Below the pieces are notes generated by a model. It was not told the DNA's origin, did not search any database, and saw nothing but the letters and a program-made list of their open reading frames with translations. 64,000 nucleotides of DNA, from the NCBI RefSeq assembly GCF_039872765.1, contig NZ_JBDPZC010000003.1:248001-312000 (forward strand). Direction: 5' to 3'. Positions 53,340 through 60,411 of this stretch are shown in pieces. The translations under genes were made by a program, and so were the position numbers. The DNA comes from Roseateles_B flavus. Its GTDB lineage: Bacteria > Pseudomonadota > Gammaproteobacteria > Burkholderiales > Burkholderiaceae_C. Every line of letters begins with the position of its first letter. The first letter of the stretch is position 1.

Positions 53340-54412
53340 CAGGCGGCCTCCCGGTCCGGGCGGCTGTCGTTCGTGGCGGATCCGTCGTTCTCGCGGGGCG
53401 TCGTCAACGGGTGGGCCTGCGACTGCTGCAGGGCTTCCAGCTTCTTCTGGCGCAGGGTCTCACGCACCGCCTCGATGCCGACCTGCCACTCCAGCAGCGG
53501 CGCCTTCTCGCGCCGGCCCTGCGAGCTTTCGCAGGCGTCCAGGCACTGGCCGCACTGCACGCAGGAGAACATCATGCGCTTGATGTTGCGCGGGTTCAGG
53601 CGCATGGGGCAGGCGGTGTCGCAGGCCGAGCCGGCAAGGCCGGGGGCGATGTCGCAGGACTTGCAGTCGCGGGCCTGCTCGCGCTTGAAGGCCACCACCA
53701 TGCCCTTGGGATTGGCCATCCACATCAGGCTCTGGAACAGGCCCACGGCGCAGCCGAAGCGGCAGAACAGATGGCGGGCAAAGGCGAACTCGGCGCTGAA
53801 CACCAGCGTGCCGATGCCGATGAAGCGGGCCTGGTTGGGCGTCAGCGTGCCGTTCCACAGGCCGCTCCACAGCTCTCTGGGCGGCAGCAGATAGCTGGCC
53901 AGGGTGATGGCCCAGATGAAGCCCATCAGCACGCAGGCCAGGCCGAACACCGGCCACCAGCGGCTGTCCGGGCTGCGGCCGGCACGCTTCACGGGCAGAC
54001 GGTCCCACAGCGAGAGCTTGCCGATGGCGCGGTGCAGCAGCTCGTTGAGCAGCTCCACGATGGAGAAGTGCGGGCACAGCCAGCCGCAGTAGAGCCGGCC
54101 GTAGCGCCAGGCCACGAAGAGAAAGCTGCCGACGACCAGCGCGATGGGCAGCAGGGCCTTCAGCAGCAGGTTCAGCGCGGCATCGGCGCCGCTGGCCCGG
54201 CCGTGCTGCACGGCGTCCAGCCCCAGGTGCCAGGGCTGGCCGAAGAGCCACAGCTGCGTCTCGTGCAGGTCGAAGCGCAGCAGGTCCAGCAGCGGCGCAG
54301 AGATGAAAAGGAGGAAGAAGCCCAGCTGAAGGCTGCGGCGCAGGCGCTGCGAAGGCGCCGAGCGGCCGCTGCCGCCAGCGGGCTTCAGCAGGACAGAAGG
54401 GGGGCGGTCCAT
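53339..54412 (-). CDS. Polytopic membrane 4Fe-4S protein (NapH/CcoG-like) in the nor operon
   Basis: A 357-residue protein with about five membrane helices (28-45, 85-103, 153-175, 196-215 and a short one near 222-232), a CGWLCP motif at 109-114, a CRFGC motif at 217-221 and two ferredoxin-type cysteine sets at 250-268 (C-x2-C, then C-x3-CP) and 284-294 (C-x2-C-x2-C-x3-C). This resembles NapH, NosR C-terminal half and CcoG, which carry electrons or help cofactor assembly. ATG 54412 starts one base after the norQ stop. Its role is unknown; supply of electrons or metal handling for NorCB is plausible. Confidence 0.8.
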   Translation of the reverse strand: MDRPPSVLLKPAGGSGRSAPSQRLRRSLQLGFFLLFISAPLLDLLRFDLHETQLWLFGQPWHLGLDAVQHGRASGADAALNLLLKALLPIALVVGSFLFVAWRYGRLYCGWLCPHFSIVELLNELLHRAIGKLSLWDRLPVKRAGRSPDSRWWPVFGLACVLMGFIWAITLASYLLPPRELWSGLWNGTLTPNQARFIGIGTLVFSAEFAFARHLFCRFGCAVGLFQSLMWMANPKGMVVAFKREQARDCKSCDIAPGLAGSACDTACPMRLNPRNIKRMMFSCVQCGQCLDACESSQGRREKAPLLEWQVGIEAVRETLRQKKLEALQQSQAHPLTTPRENDGSATNDSRPDREAA

Positions 54413-54413
54413 G

Positions 54414-55244
54414 TCAGAGTACCGCGCCCACCACCTCGGCCAGGGCGGCGGCCGTGTCGGCCTCATCGGTCAGCGCATCCACGATGGCGGTCTGCACGGC
54501 CAGGCGCAGCGGCAGGCCGGCCACGGCCAGGCGGGCCGCGGCCACCAGCAGCCGGGTGCTGACAGTCTCTTCGAGGTCGTGCTCACCCAGGCGGCGCAGC
54601 GCACAGGCCAGGCGTACCAGCTGCTGGGACAGCAGTTCGTCGCAGGCCGATTCGGTCTGCACGATGCGCTGTTCCACCTCAGGCGCCGGATAGCCCATCT
54701 GCAGCGCGACGAAGCGCTGCCGCGTGCTGGGCTTCAGGCTCTTGAGCAGGTTCTGGTAGCCGGGGTTGTAGGAGATCACCAGCATGAAGCCGGGCGCCGC
54801 GGCGATCTGCTCCCCGGTGCGCTCGATGGGCAGCATGCGGCGGTCGTCCGCCAGCGGGTGCAGCACCACCGTGGTGTCTCGGCGCGCCTCCACCACCTCG
54901 TCGAGGTAGCAGAGGGCGCCCTGGCGCACGGCCCGCGTCAGCGGCCCGTCGCTCCAGACGGTGGCGCCGTCCTGGATCAGGAAGCGGCCCACCAGGTCGG
55001 CTGCCGTGAGGTCGTCATGGCAGCTGACCGTGATGAGGGGGCGGCCCAGGCGGGCCGCCATGTGCTCGACGAAGCGCGTCTTGCCGCAGCCCGTCGGCCC
55101 CTTGATCAGCAGGGGCAGGCGCTGGGCATGCGCGTGAGCGAAGACCCGGCATTCCTCTCCCTGCTCCGCATAGAAAGGCAGTTCACCTTGCCCCAGCTGG
55201 GCGGCGGGTACCTGGAGTCTGTCCACCGGGTTCTCCTCGTTCAC
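54414..55244 (-). CDS. norQ: NorQ, MoxR-type AAA+ ATPase
   Basis: A 276-residue AAA+ protein. Walker A GPTGCGKT is at 49-56, LCYLDEVVEARRDT near 110 holds Walker B, and a sensor region VISYNPGYQNLLKSLKPSTRQRF follows near 155-177. NorQ and NorD activate NorCB. The start is GTG 55244, eight bases after the norB stop; the open frame extends upstream into norB but the family begins close to this point. The ribosome site is weak, suggesting coupling to norB translation. Confidence 0.9.
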   Translation of the reverse strand: MNEENPVDRLQVPAAQLGQGELPFYAEQGEECRVFAHAHAQRLPLLIKGPTGCGKTRFVEHMAARLGRPLITVSCHDDLTAADLVGRFLIQDGATVWSDGPLTRAVRQGALCYLDEVVEARRDTTVVLHPLADDRRMLPIERTGEQIAAAPGFMLVISYNPGYQNLLKSLKPSTRQRFVALQMGYPAPEVEQRIVQTESACDELLSQQLVRLACALRRLGEHDLEETVSTRLLVAAARLAVAGLPLRLAVQTAIVDALTDEADTAAALAEVVGAVL

Positions 55245-55251
55245 TGGTCCA

Positions 55252-56703
55252 TCACAGATCACGCACGCGCTGGGCGGGCTGGCCGCGCAGCATGCCGCCG
55301 CCACGGGCGTCGGCATCCGCCTGCGTCACCGGCTCGCCGCCGATGAAGAAGCTCGACAGATAGGTCAGCAGCCCCAGCAGGAAGCCCACGCCGCCGGCCA
55401 GACGCACCCAGTAGAAGAAGCGCAGCTGGTCCTGGGTCGCCATGAAACCCATGGCGCCTTCGGTGGGCATGCGTTGCAGCCAGACCTGCAGGATGCCGGC
55501 GCCGGTCAGGGCCAGCACCATCACGCCCATCCCGATGGTCATGATCCAGAAGCTCCACATTTCCACGTTCTGCGCACGCTGGCTGTTGGCGATGCGGCCG
55601 CGCAGGATGGGCATGGCGTAGCTGATCAGCGTGATCACCACCAGCACATAGGCACCGTAGAAGGCCAGGTGGCCGTGGGCCGCGGTGACCTGGGTGCCGT
55701 GGGTGTAGTAGTTGACCGGCGACAGCGTGTGGATGAAGCCCCAGAGGCCCGCGCCCAGGAAGCCCATCACCGAGGTGCCTACCGCCCACAGCACGGCGGC
55801 CTGGTTTGGATGTTCACGGCGGCGACGCTGCACCATGTTGAAGGCGAAGACCGTCATCATGAAGAAGGGGATGGGTTCCAGCGCCGAGAAGATGCTGCCG
55901 ATCCAGGTCCAGTAGCCGGGCAGGCCGATGAAGTAGAAGTGGTGGCCGGTGCCCAGAATGCCCGTCATCAGCGCGAAGGCGATGATCACGTACAGCCACT
56001 TGTCGATCACCTCGCGGTCCACGCCGGTGGTCTTGATCAGCACATAGGCCAGCAGCGAGCCCAGGATCAGCTCCCAGACGCCTTCCACCCAGAGGTGGAC
56101 CACGAACCACCAGTACATCTTGTCCCGCACCAGGTTGTGCGGATTGACGAAGCTGAACAGGAACATCAGCGCCAGGCCCCACAGGCCCATCAGCAGGACC
56201 AGGGAGATGGCCGTCTTGCGGCCCTTCAGCACGGTCATGCTGATGTTGTAGAGGAAGCCCAGGGCCACGACCACGATGCCCAGCTTGGTCGGCAGCGGCT
56301 GTTCCAGGAACTCGCGCCCCATGGTCTGCAGCAGGTCATTGCCGGTCAGCTCGGCCAGCTTGGCATACGGCACGGCCAGGTAGCCCACGATGGTGAGTGC
56401 GCCGGCCACGAGGAAGATCCAGAACAGCGCCAGCGCCAGCTTGGGGCTGTGCAGCTCGGTCTCGGACTCCTCCGGCACCATGTAGTAGGCCGCCCCCATG
56501 AAGCCGAACAGCAGCCACACGATCAGCAGGTTGGTGTGCACCATCCGTGCCTGGTTGAAGGGGATGTAGGGGAACAGGAAGTCCCCGACGAGGTACTGCA
56601 GGCCCAGCCCCAGGCCGAAGAGGATCTGGCCGGTGAAGAGGGCCAGGGCGGCGATGAAGTAGTACTTCGCCACCGCCTGGGATTTGTACTTGAGGGTGAT
56701 CAT
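55252..56703 (-). CDS. norB: Nitric oxide reductase subunit B (cNOR)
   Basis: A 483-residue heme-copper-oxidase-type protein with 12 membrane helices. Low-spin heme ligand His56 is in QARMVHTNLLIVW, the catalytic region HLWVEGVWELILGSL near 204-218 holds conserved Glu residues and the FeB His, GTGHHFYFIGLPGYWTW near 250-266 has the His pair, and VTAAHGHLAFYGAYV near 342-356 has the heme b3 and b ligands. It reduces NO to N2O using electrons from NorC. No quinol-oxidising N-terminal extension is present, so it is the cytochrome-c dependent form. Confidence 0.97.
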   Translation of the reverse strand: MITLKYKSQAVAKYYFIAALALFTGQILFGLGLGLQYLVGDFLFPYIPFNQARMVHTNLLIVWLLFGFMGAAYYMVPEESETELHSPKLALALFWIFLVAGALTIVGYLAVPYAKLAELTGNDLLQTMGREFLEQPLPTKLGIVVVALGFLYNISMTVLKGRKTAISLVLLMGLWGLALMFLFSFVNPHNLVRDKMYWWFVVHLWVEGVWELILGSLLAYVLIKTTGVDREVIDKWLYVIIAFALMTGILGTGHHFYFIGLPGYWTWIGSIFSALEPIPFFMMTVFAFNMVQRRRREHPNQAAVLWAVGTSVMGFLGAGLWGFIHTLSPVNYYTHGTQVTAAHGHLAFYGAYVLVVITLISYAMPILRGRIANSQRAQNVEMWSFWIMTIGMGVMVLALTGAGILQVWLQRMPTEGAMGFMATQDQLRFFYWVRLAGGVGFLLGLLTYLSSFFIGGEPVTQADADARGGGMLRGQPAQRVRDL

Positions 56704-56718
56704 GATGGGTGCGCCTCC

Positions 56719-57150
56719 TCAGCCTTCGATATTGGGGGGCCACTGCTCGGTGTTGACCTCGCTCGTCCACTTGAGGAACTCGACCAGGTCGCTGAGCTGC
56801 TGCTCGTCCAGGTTGAACTGGGGCATCTGGCGGCGGCCTTCGGCGTGGGTGGGCTGGGCCTTCATCCAGGCCTTGATGAACTCGCCGCCACGGCGCTTGT
56901 AGACATTGCCCAGCTCAGGCGCGAAATAGGCGCCCTCGCCCAGGAGCGTGTGGCAACCAATGCAGTTGCGCGTCTCCCAGATCTTCTTTCCCGCCACCAC
57001 CGCAGGCGTGATGGCCTGGGCATTGGAGCGCTGCGGGATGCGCTGCTCCGTGTGAAACACGATGGCTGCGAACAGGAGGGCGAAAAATACAGAACCGCCC
57101 CAGAACATGTTTCGTGCCATCTGCTTGGTGAAACCGCTGCCCTGACTCAT
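56719..57150 (-). CDS. norC: Nitric oxide reductase subunit C
   Basis: A 143-residue membrane-anchored cytochrome c: one N-terminal helix (FWGGSVFFALLFAAIVF, 16-32) and a heme site CIGCH at 63-67 followed by TLLGEGAYFAPELGNVY, a strong NorC signature, with the Met ligand in RQMPQF near 107-112. It passes electrons to NorB. First gene of the leftward nor operon, 64 bases from an FNR-type box. Confidence 0.96.
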   Translation of the reverse strand: MSQGSGFTKQMARNMFWGGSVFFALLFAAIVFHTEQRIPQRSNAQAITPAVVAGKKIWETRNCIGCHTLLGEGAYFAPELGNVYKRRGGEFIKAWMKAQPTHAEGRRQMPQFNLDEQQLSDLVEFLKWTSEVNTEQWPPNIEG

Positions 57151-57213
57151 GGGGCCTCCTTGCGTGGATCAAACAGATGGGCGCAAGACTAGGCGCCGCA
57201 AGGGCAAGAATCC

Positions 57214-57227
57214 TTGAACCGGTTCAA
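57214..57227. promoter_or_regulatory. FNR/Dnr-type box upstream of norC
   Basis: TTGAACCGGTTCAA is a perfect 14-bp palindrome of the TTGA-N6-TCAA type, nearly identical to the box between nirS and nirE. A TAGTCT at 57186-57191 on the minus strand is where a class II -10 is expected. It should bring norCBQ-norD under the same regulator as nir. Confidence 0.75.
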
Positions 57228-57270
57228 GAACCTGCCAATTCCGAAAGATATAGGAAAGATATAACTATTG

Positions 57271-57300
57271 ACAAACAAAAAAGCCGCCCGGAGGCGGCTT
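57271..57300 (-). terminator. Terminator of yggL
   Basis: AAGCCGCC and GGCGGCTT form an 8-bp stem on the minus strand followed by TTTTTTGTTTGT, 19 bases past the yggL stop. It insulates the nor promoter from upstream transcription. Confidence 0.75.
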
Positions 57301-57318
57301 CTCACAAGCTTGGCAGCT

Positions 57319-57723
57319 TCAGGCGTCCTGCATCTGCAGCTCTTCATCGCGGGGATACCAGGCATCCACCCAGCGGCTCACGCGCACCTGCGCCACGGCC
57401 GGATAGGCCTTGAGCCAGGCCGCGGCGGCGTCGCGCTGGGCTTCGCTGACCGAGCCGCGGCCCAGGGTACCGACGAAGCCGTCGGTCTCGGCCAGGGGCA
57501 GCCAGCCACCCAGGCCGCCAATCTGCAGGCCCTGGGCCGCCAGGGCGGGATAGACGGCGGCGCAGAAGGCATCCAGGGCGGCGTCGTCCAGGGCGGACTT
57601 GAATTTCAGCTCCACCCAGAAACCCAGCTCCTGGAATTCGCCGACGCGCAGCTTCTTGCGCTGGCGACGGTTCAGGCGGGACAGGCGGCGCTTGGACAGC
57701 GAGGGGACGGTGGTTTGAGTCAT
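57319..57723 (-). CDS. yggL: YggL/DUF469 family 50S ribosome-associated protein
   Basis: A 134-residue protein beginning with a basic segment (LSKRRLSRLNRRQRKKLRVGEFQELGFWVELKFK), which matches the YggL signature of a basic stretch, then EFQELGF. YggL binds the 50S ribosome in E. coli; its role is unclear. ATG 57723 is taken; another ATG three codons earlier is possible and no ribosome site decides. It has no link to the flanking nor genes. Confidence 0.82.
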   Translation of the reverse strand: MTQTTVPSLSKRRLSRLNRRQRKKLRVGEFQELGFWVELKFKSALDDAALDAFCAAVYPALAAQGLQIGGLGGWLPLAETDGFVGTLGRGSVSEAQRDAAAAWLKAYPAVAQVRVSRWVDAWYPRDEELQMQDA

Positions 57724-57759
57724 GGGCGGCATTCTACGGACGCGGGGGCCAGGCCTTGC

Positions 57760-58884
57760 TCAGTCCTTCAGCACCGACATCGGGTCCACCAGGTTCACGT
57801 CGTGCATCTGCTGAAGATAGGCCTCGTAATAGCCCTTGTGGGATGCGCCGACGATGCTGAGCATCCGCATGCCCCGATGCTGGCCCAGGACCTCGCGCAT
57901 ATTGGCAACCATGCGGAGGTTGCGTGTCTCCCAGTAGCCCAGGTATTCACGCCCGTAGGCCTGGGGTGAGGGCTCCACCAGGGTCGCCCCGAAGTCGGAA
58001 GCGTAGACCAGCGTCGGCGCCTCAGGCGCGTTGTAGGCCCTGTACAGCCTCAGCAAGCCCCCTGGCTCCTTCAGACCTGCCTGCAAGGCCTTGTCCTGCG
58101 CCATCCGGGTCCGGGTGGCCTCGTTGTTCCAGGCCTTCTGGATGGCCTCTCCTTGCGCCTTTCTTTCGGCGGGGTCGGCGGCATCCGGCGTATCGGCGCT
58201 GTGGTCGTCGACGGCGTACAGGCGCTCCAGCCCCAGCTCAGCGGCCAGGGCTGCGGCGATCCAGGTGATTTCGCTGGGGGGCCCCGCCCATCGCTCCAGC
58301 TGGCTCAGGGCCTCAGCGTTCATGCCGTCACCGGCCCGGCGCTCCGCTGAAGGCAGGCGCAGCCATTGAACCCATGCCGATGCGGGCTCGCCCGCGGCCA
58401 TGAGCAGGACCGCCAGGCGCCGACGCTGCGCTGGCGTCGGCGCTGCTGGCCAGGCTGCCAGCTGCCGCTCCACTTCCACGTTGGCGGCCGGCACATCCAG
58501 GCCGATGGCGCTGGCGGCAGGCGCCACGTCGAAGCAGTAGGTCGCCACGGTGTCGGCGTAGCGGCCGGGCTGGCGCCGCAGGCTGTCGCACTGCAGGCCG
58601 GACAGGCGCTCGATGGCGATGCCAGTCGGCCGCCACTGCGCCAGCCTTTTCAGCAGGGGCGAGAGCATGCCCTGCTCGATCACGCCCTTCATGCCCGACA
58701 GATGCGGCGTGCCCAGCACCAGCACCTCGTTGGCCGCACCCGCAGGCGGGCCCTTGTGCAGGCTGGGTTTGAAAGCTGGCTCGTAGGGCAAGCCGGACGA
58801 TGACTGCGCCTGGGCGATCTGCGAAGCGATCACCCACGACAGGGCGGCCAGCACGGGCAGGAGTCGGGATTTCTGGGGCGTCAC
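57760..58884 (-). CDS. DUF5694 family exported protein
   Basis: A 374-residue protein with a signal peptide (SRLLPVLAALSWVIASQIAQAQ). The body has EVLVLGTPHLSG near 54-65, GIAIERLSGLQCDSLR near 88-103 and a C-terminal MLSIVGASHKGYYEAYLQQM near 341-360. Paired LGTxH and VGASHKG motifs resemble the TraB/GumN-like fold, in which such motifs may bind metal. GTG 58884 is chosen as GAGAGG lies just upstream and it begins the signal peptide. No function is known and the neighbours give no hint. Confidence 0.65.
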   Translation of the reverse strand: MTPQKSRLLPVLAALSWVIASQIAQAQSSSGLPYEPAFKPSLHKGPPAGAANEVLVLGTPHLSGMKGVIEQGMLSPLLKRLAQWRPTGIAIERLSGLQCDSLRRQPGRYADTVATYCFDVAPAASAIGLDVPAANVEVERQLAAWPAAPTPAQRRRLAVLLMAAGEPASAWVQWLRLPSAERRAGDGMNAEALSQLERWAGPPSEITWIAAALAAELGLERLYAVDDHSADTPDAADPAERKAQGEAIQKAWNNEATRTRMAQDKALQAGLKEPGGLLRLYRAYNAPEAPTLVYASDFGATLVEPSPQAYGREYLGYWETRNLRMVANMREVLGQHRGMRMLSIVGASHKGYYEAYLQQMHDVNLVDPMSVLKD

Positions 58885-59184
58885 GGCAGGACCTCTCGAT
58901 GTGCTCTGGACAAAGCCCGGGAGCCCCGCCGGCAGCGGGCCCCGAGCGGGCGGTGCAGCGGTCCGGCCTGCTAGCAAGCCGCAAGGCCGGCCGGCATCTG
59001 AGGGGCCTGGCATCAGGCGCCCGTCCCGCTGCAATGCCGCCATGTTGTCTGAAAGGTCTGCCTGACGCGCAGTGGCTTGAGACGAACGGTCGCAGGCCAG
59101 GGCTCAGCCGTCACGACAGCGGCATGAGTGCTGCACATGAGTGGCTCACATGAAAAGCACACATGGGCGATGCATTCGCGCGGA

Positions 59185-59199
59185 GGGTCAGGTCTTGCC
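59185..59199 (+). repeat. Dispersed GGGTCAGGTCTTGCC motif, copy 5
   Basis: Fifteen bases shared with copies 2 to 4, in the gene-free stretch before tRNA-Pro. Confidence 0.5.
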
Positions 59200-59288
59200 C
59201 CCTCGCCAGCACAGGGTCCCACGGCGCACGGGTGGCTGCAATGCAGACCGCGCCGCACACGGCGCACGACGCGGCTGGCAACCGCGCG

Positions 59289-59336
59289 CATGGCTCATGG
59301 CTCATGGCTCATGGCTCATGGCTCATGGCTCATGGC
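59289..59336. repeat. Heptanucleotide tandem repeat (CATGGCT)6
   Basis: Six exact head-to-tail copies of CATGGCT followed by CATGGC of a seventh. A unit of seven bases is prone to slipped-strand change. It lies about 400 bases upstream of the DUF5694 start and 76 bases past tRNA-Pro, in no recognised gene, so effects would be on transcription or structure, if any. Confidence 0.95.
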
Positions 59337-59369
59337 ACGCCCACATGCACTTGGCACGCGCCACATAGC

Positions 59370-59399
59370 AAAAAGCCCGGTACCTTTCGGTACCGGGCT
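59370..59399 (-). terminator. Terminator of tRNA-Pro
   Basis: AGCCCGGTACC and GGTACCGGGCT form a perfect 11-bp stem with a 4-base loop, followed on the minus strand by TTTTTGC. Confidence 0.8.
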
Positions 59400-59411
59400 C
59401 GTGCTTATCTT

Positions 59412-59488
59412 TGGTCGGGGTGGCGGGATTCGAACTCGCGACCCCTTGCACCCCATGCAAGTGCGCTACCAGGCTGCGCTACACCCCG
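59412..59488 (-). tRNA. tRNA-Pro (anticodon GGG)
   Basis: The minus strand begins CGGGGTGTAGCGCAGCCTGG, has a CTTGCATGGGGTGCAAG anticodon arm (anticodon GGG), an AGTTCGAATCC T-arm and encoded CCA, 77 bases. It has its own promoter (59502-59531) and terminator. Confidence 0.96.
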
Positions 59489-59501
59489 ACGAAGAAGAAA
59501 G

Positions 59502-59531
59502 ATTATAGAACGATTTTTTAGAGTTGTGCAA
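59502..59531 (-). promoter_or_regulatory. Sigma-70-type promoter of tRNA-Pro
   Basis: On the minus strand TTGCAC and a perfect TATAAT are separated by 18 bases, about 14 bases before the tRNA 5' end. The -35 lies within the last codons of the merR-like gene. Confidence 0.7.
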
Positions 59532-59994
59532 GTAGTGTGGAGCGAATTGCCAATAATTCTTCTCGCACCTGCTCCAGGCTCAGTTTTTCCACGCTGACGC
59601 TCAGGCGGGCGGACTCGTGCTTGTCGGCAGCCATGGCCATGGCCTGCACGTGCGAGGCCTCGAGGGCGTGCAGTTCCTGGGCCAGGGCCTCGGCAGCCAC
59701 GGCTTCATCATGGAAGCTGGCGGCCGTCTCCGGACGCGCCAGGCCATCGGCCAGCTGGTTGCGGGCGCCGCTGATGGTGAAGCCCTGGTCATAGAGCAGA
59801 TCGCGGATGCGGCGGATCAGCAGCACCTCGTGGTGCTGGTAATAGCGCCGGTTGCCGCGCCGCTTCATGGGCTTGAGCTGCGTGAACTCCTGCTCCCAGT
59901 AGCGCAGCACATAAGGCTTCACGCCGCACAGCTCGCTCACCTCACCAATGGTGAAGTAGCGTTTGGCGGGAATGGCGGGAAGCGCTTTGTCCAT
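59518..59994 (-). CDS. MerR-family transcriptional regulator
   Basis: A 158-residue protein with an N-terminal MerR helix-turn-helix (YFTIGEVSELCGVKPYVLRYWEQEF, about 13-37, and RRYYQHHEVLLIRRIRDLLYDQGFTISGARNQL) and a C-terminal coiled coil. No metal-binding cysteines are present. It follows ihfA in the conserved pheS-pheT-ihfA-merR order, as in many proteobacteria. The target is unknown. ATG 59994 is chosen over a TTG nine bases upstream. Confidence 0.88.
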   Translation of the reverse strand: MDKALPAIPAKRYFTIGEVSELCGVKPYVLRYWEQEFTQLKPMKRRGNRRYYQHHEVLLIRRIRDLLYDQGFTISGARNQLADGLARPETAASFHDEAVAAEALAQELHALEASHVQAMAMAADKHESARLSVSVEKLSLEQVREELLAIRSTLLAQL

Positions 59995-60028
59995 TGAAAT
60001 CAAGGGCTTCAGGTGGGGAGGTCAGACT

Positions 60029-60397
60029 CTACTCGAAGTCCTCGTCGCCGGGAACATCCCCCTGCACCACCCCCTTGAGTTTGTGGCTCGCATGGAAGGT
60101 CACGACATTGCGTGCCTTGATGGGGATGGACTCGCCGGTGCGCGGATTGCGACCGGGGCGCGGTGCCTTGCGGCGGATGTTGAAGTTGCCGAAGCCCGAG
60201 AGCTTCACCTCGCGCCCCTGCACCAGGCTGCCATGGATGATGTCGAAGAAAGCCTCGACCATGTCCTTGGACTCGCGCTTGTTGAGGCCCAGCTTGTCGA
60301 ACAGCAGTTCGGCCAGCTCGGCCTTGGTCAGCGTGGGCGTCTCCAGGCTGGGCAGCAGCAGCGGGCCGCCCGCTGGCTTCATCTCGTCCGTGCTCAT
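60029..60397 (-). CDS. ihfA: Integration host factor subunit alpha
   Basis: A 122-residue HU/IHF-family protein, somewhat longer than E. coli IhfA owing to an N-terminal extension of about 20 residues (MSTDEMKPAGGPLLLPSLE). The core LTKAELAELLFDKLGLNKRESKDMV and the DNA-binding arm GFGNFNIRRKAPRPGRNPRTGE are intact, with the Pro at the arm tip. It bends DNA as a heterodimer with IhfB. GAGGAG precedes ATG 60397, 14 bases after pheT. Confidence 0.94.
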   Translation of the reverse strand: MSTDEMKPAGGPLLLPSLETPTLTKAELAELLFDKLGLNKRESKDMVEAFFDIIHGSLVQGREVKLSGFGNFNIRRKAPRPGRNPRTGESIPIKARNVVTFHASHKLKGVVQGDVPGDEDFE

Positions 60398-60411
60398 GCG
60401 AAAGCTCCTCC

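Larger units (their letters stand above)
58885..59411. other. 527-base gene-free stretch with repeats
   Basis: No convincing coding frame was found. It holds a copy of the dispersed GGGTCAGGTCTTG motif (59185), a 7-bp tandem repeat (59289-59336) and the tRNA-Pro terminator (59370-59399). The many CATG-containing words just left of the tandem repeat (for example CACATGAG, CACATGAAAAG, CACATGGG) suggest a decayed repeat region. Confidence 0.6.

Noticed and set aside
51438..53894. Open frame of 818 codons opposite norD and the 4Fe-4S gene
   Set aside because: It spans two genes with clear motifs and has no domain of its own.
59128..59597. Frames of 75-144 codons across the 7-bp repeat (with repeated AHGSWLM)
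   Set aside because: All three frames are open because of the repeat itself and they run into the tRNA-Pro gene; no support for coding.
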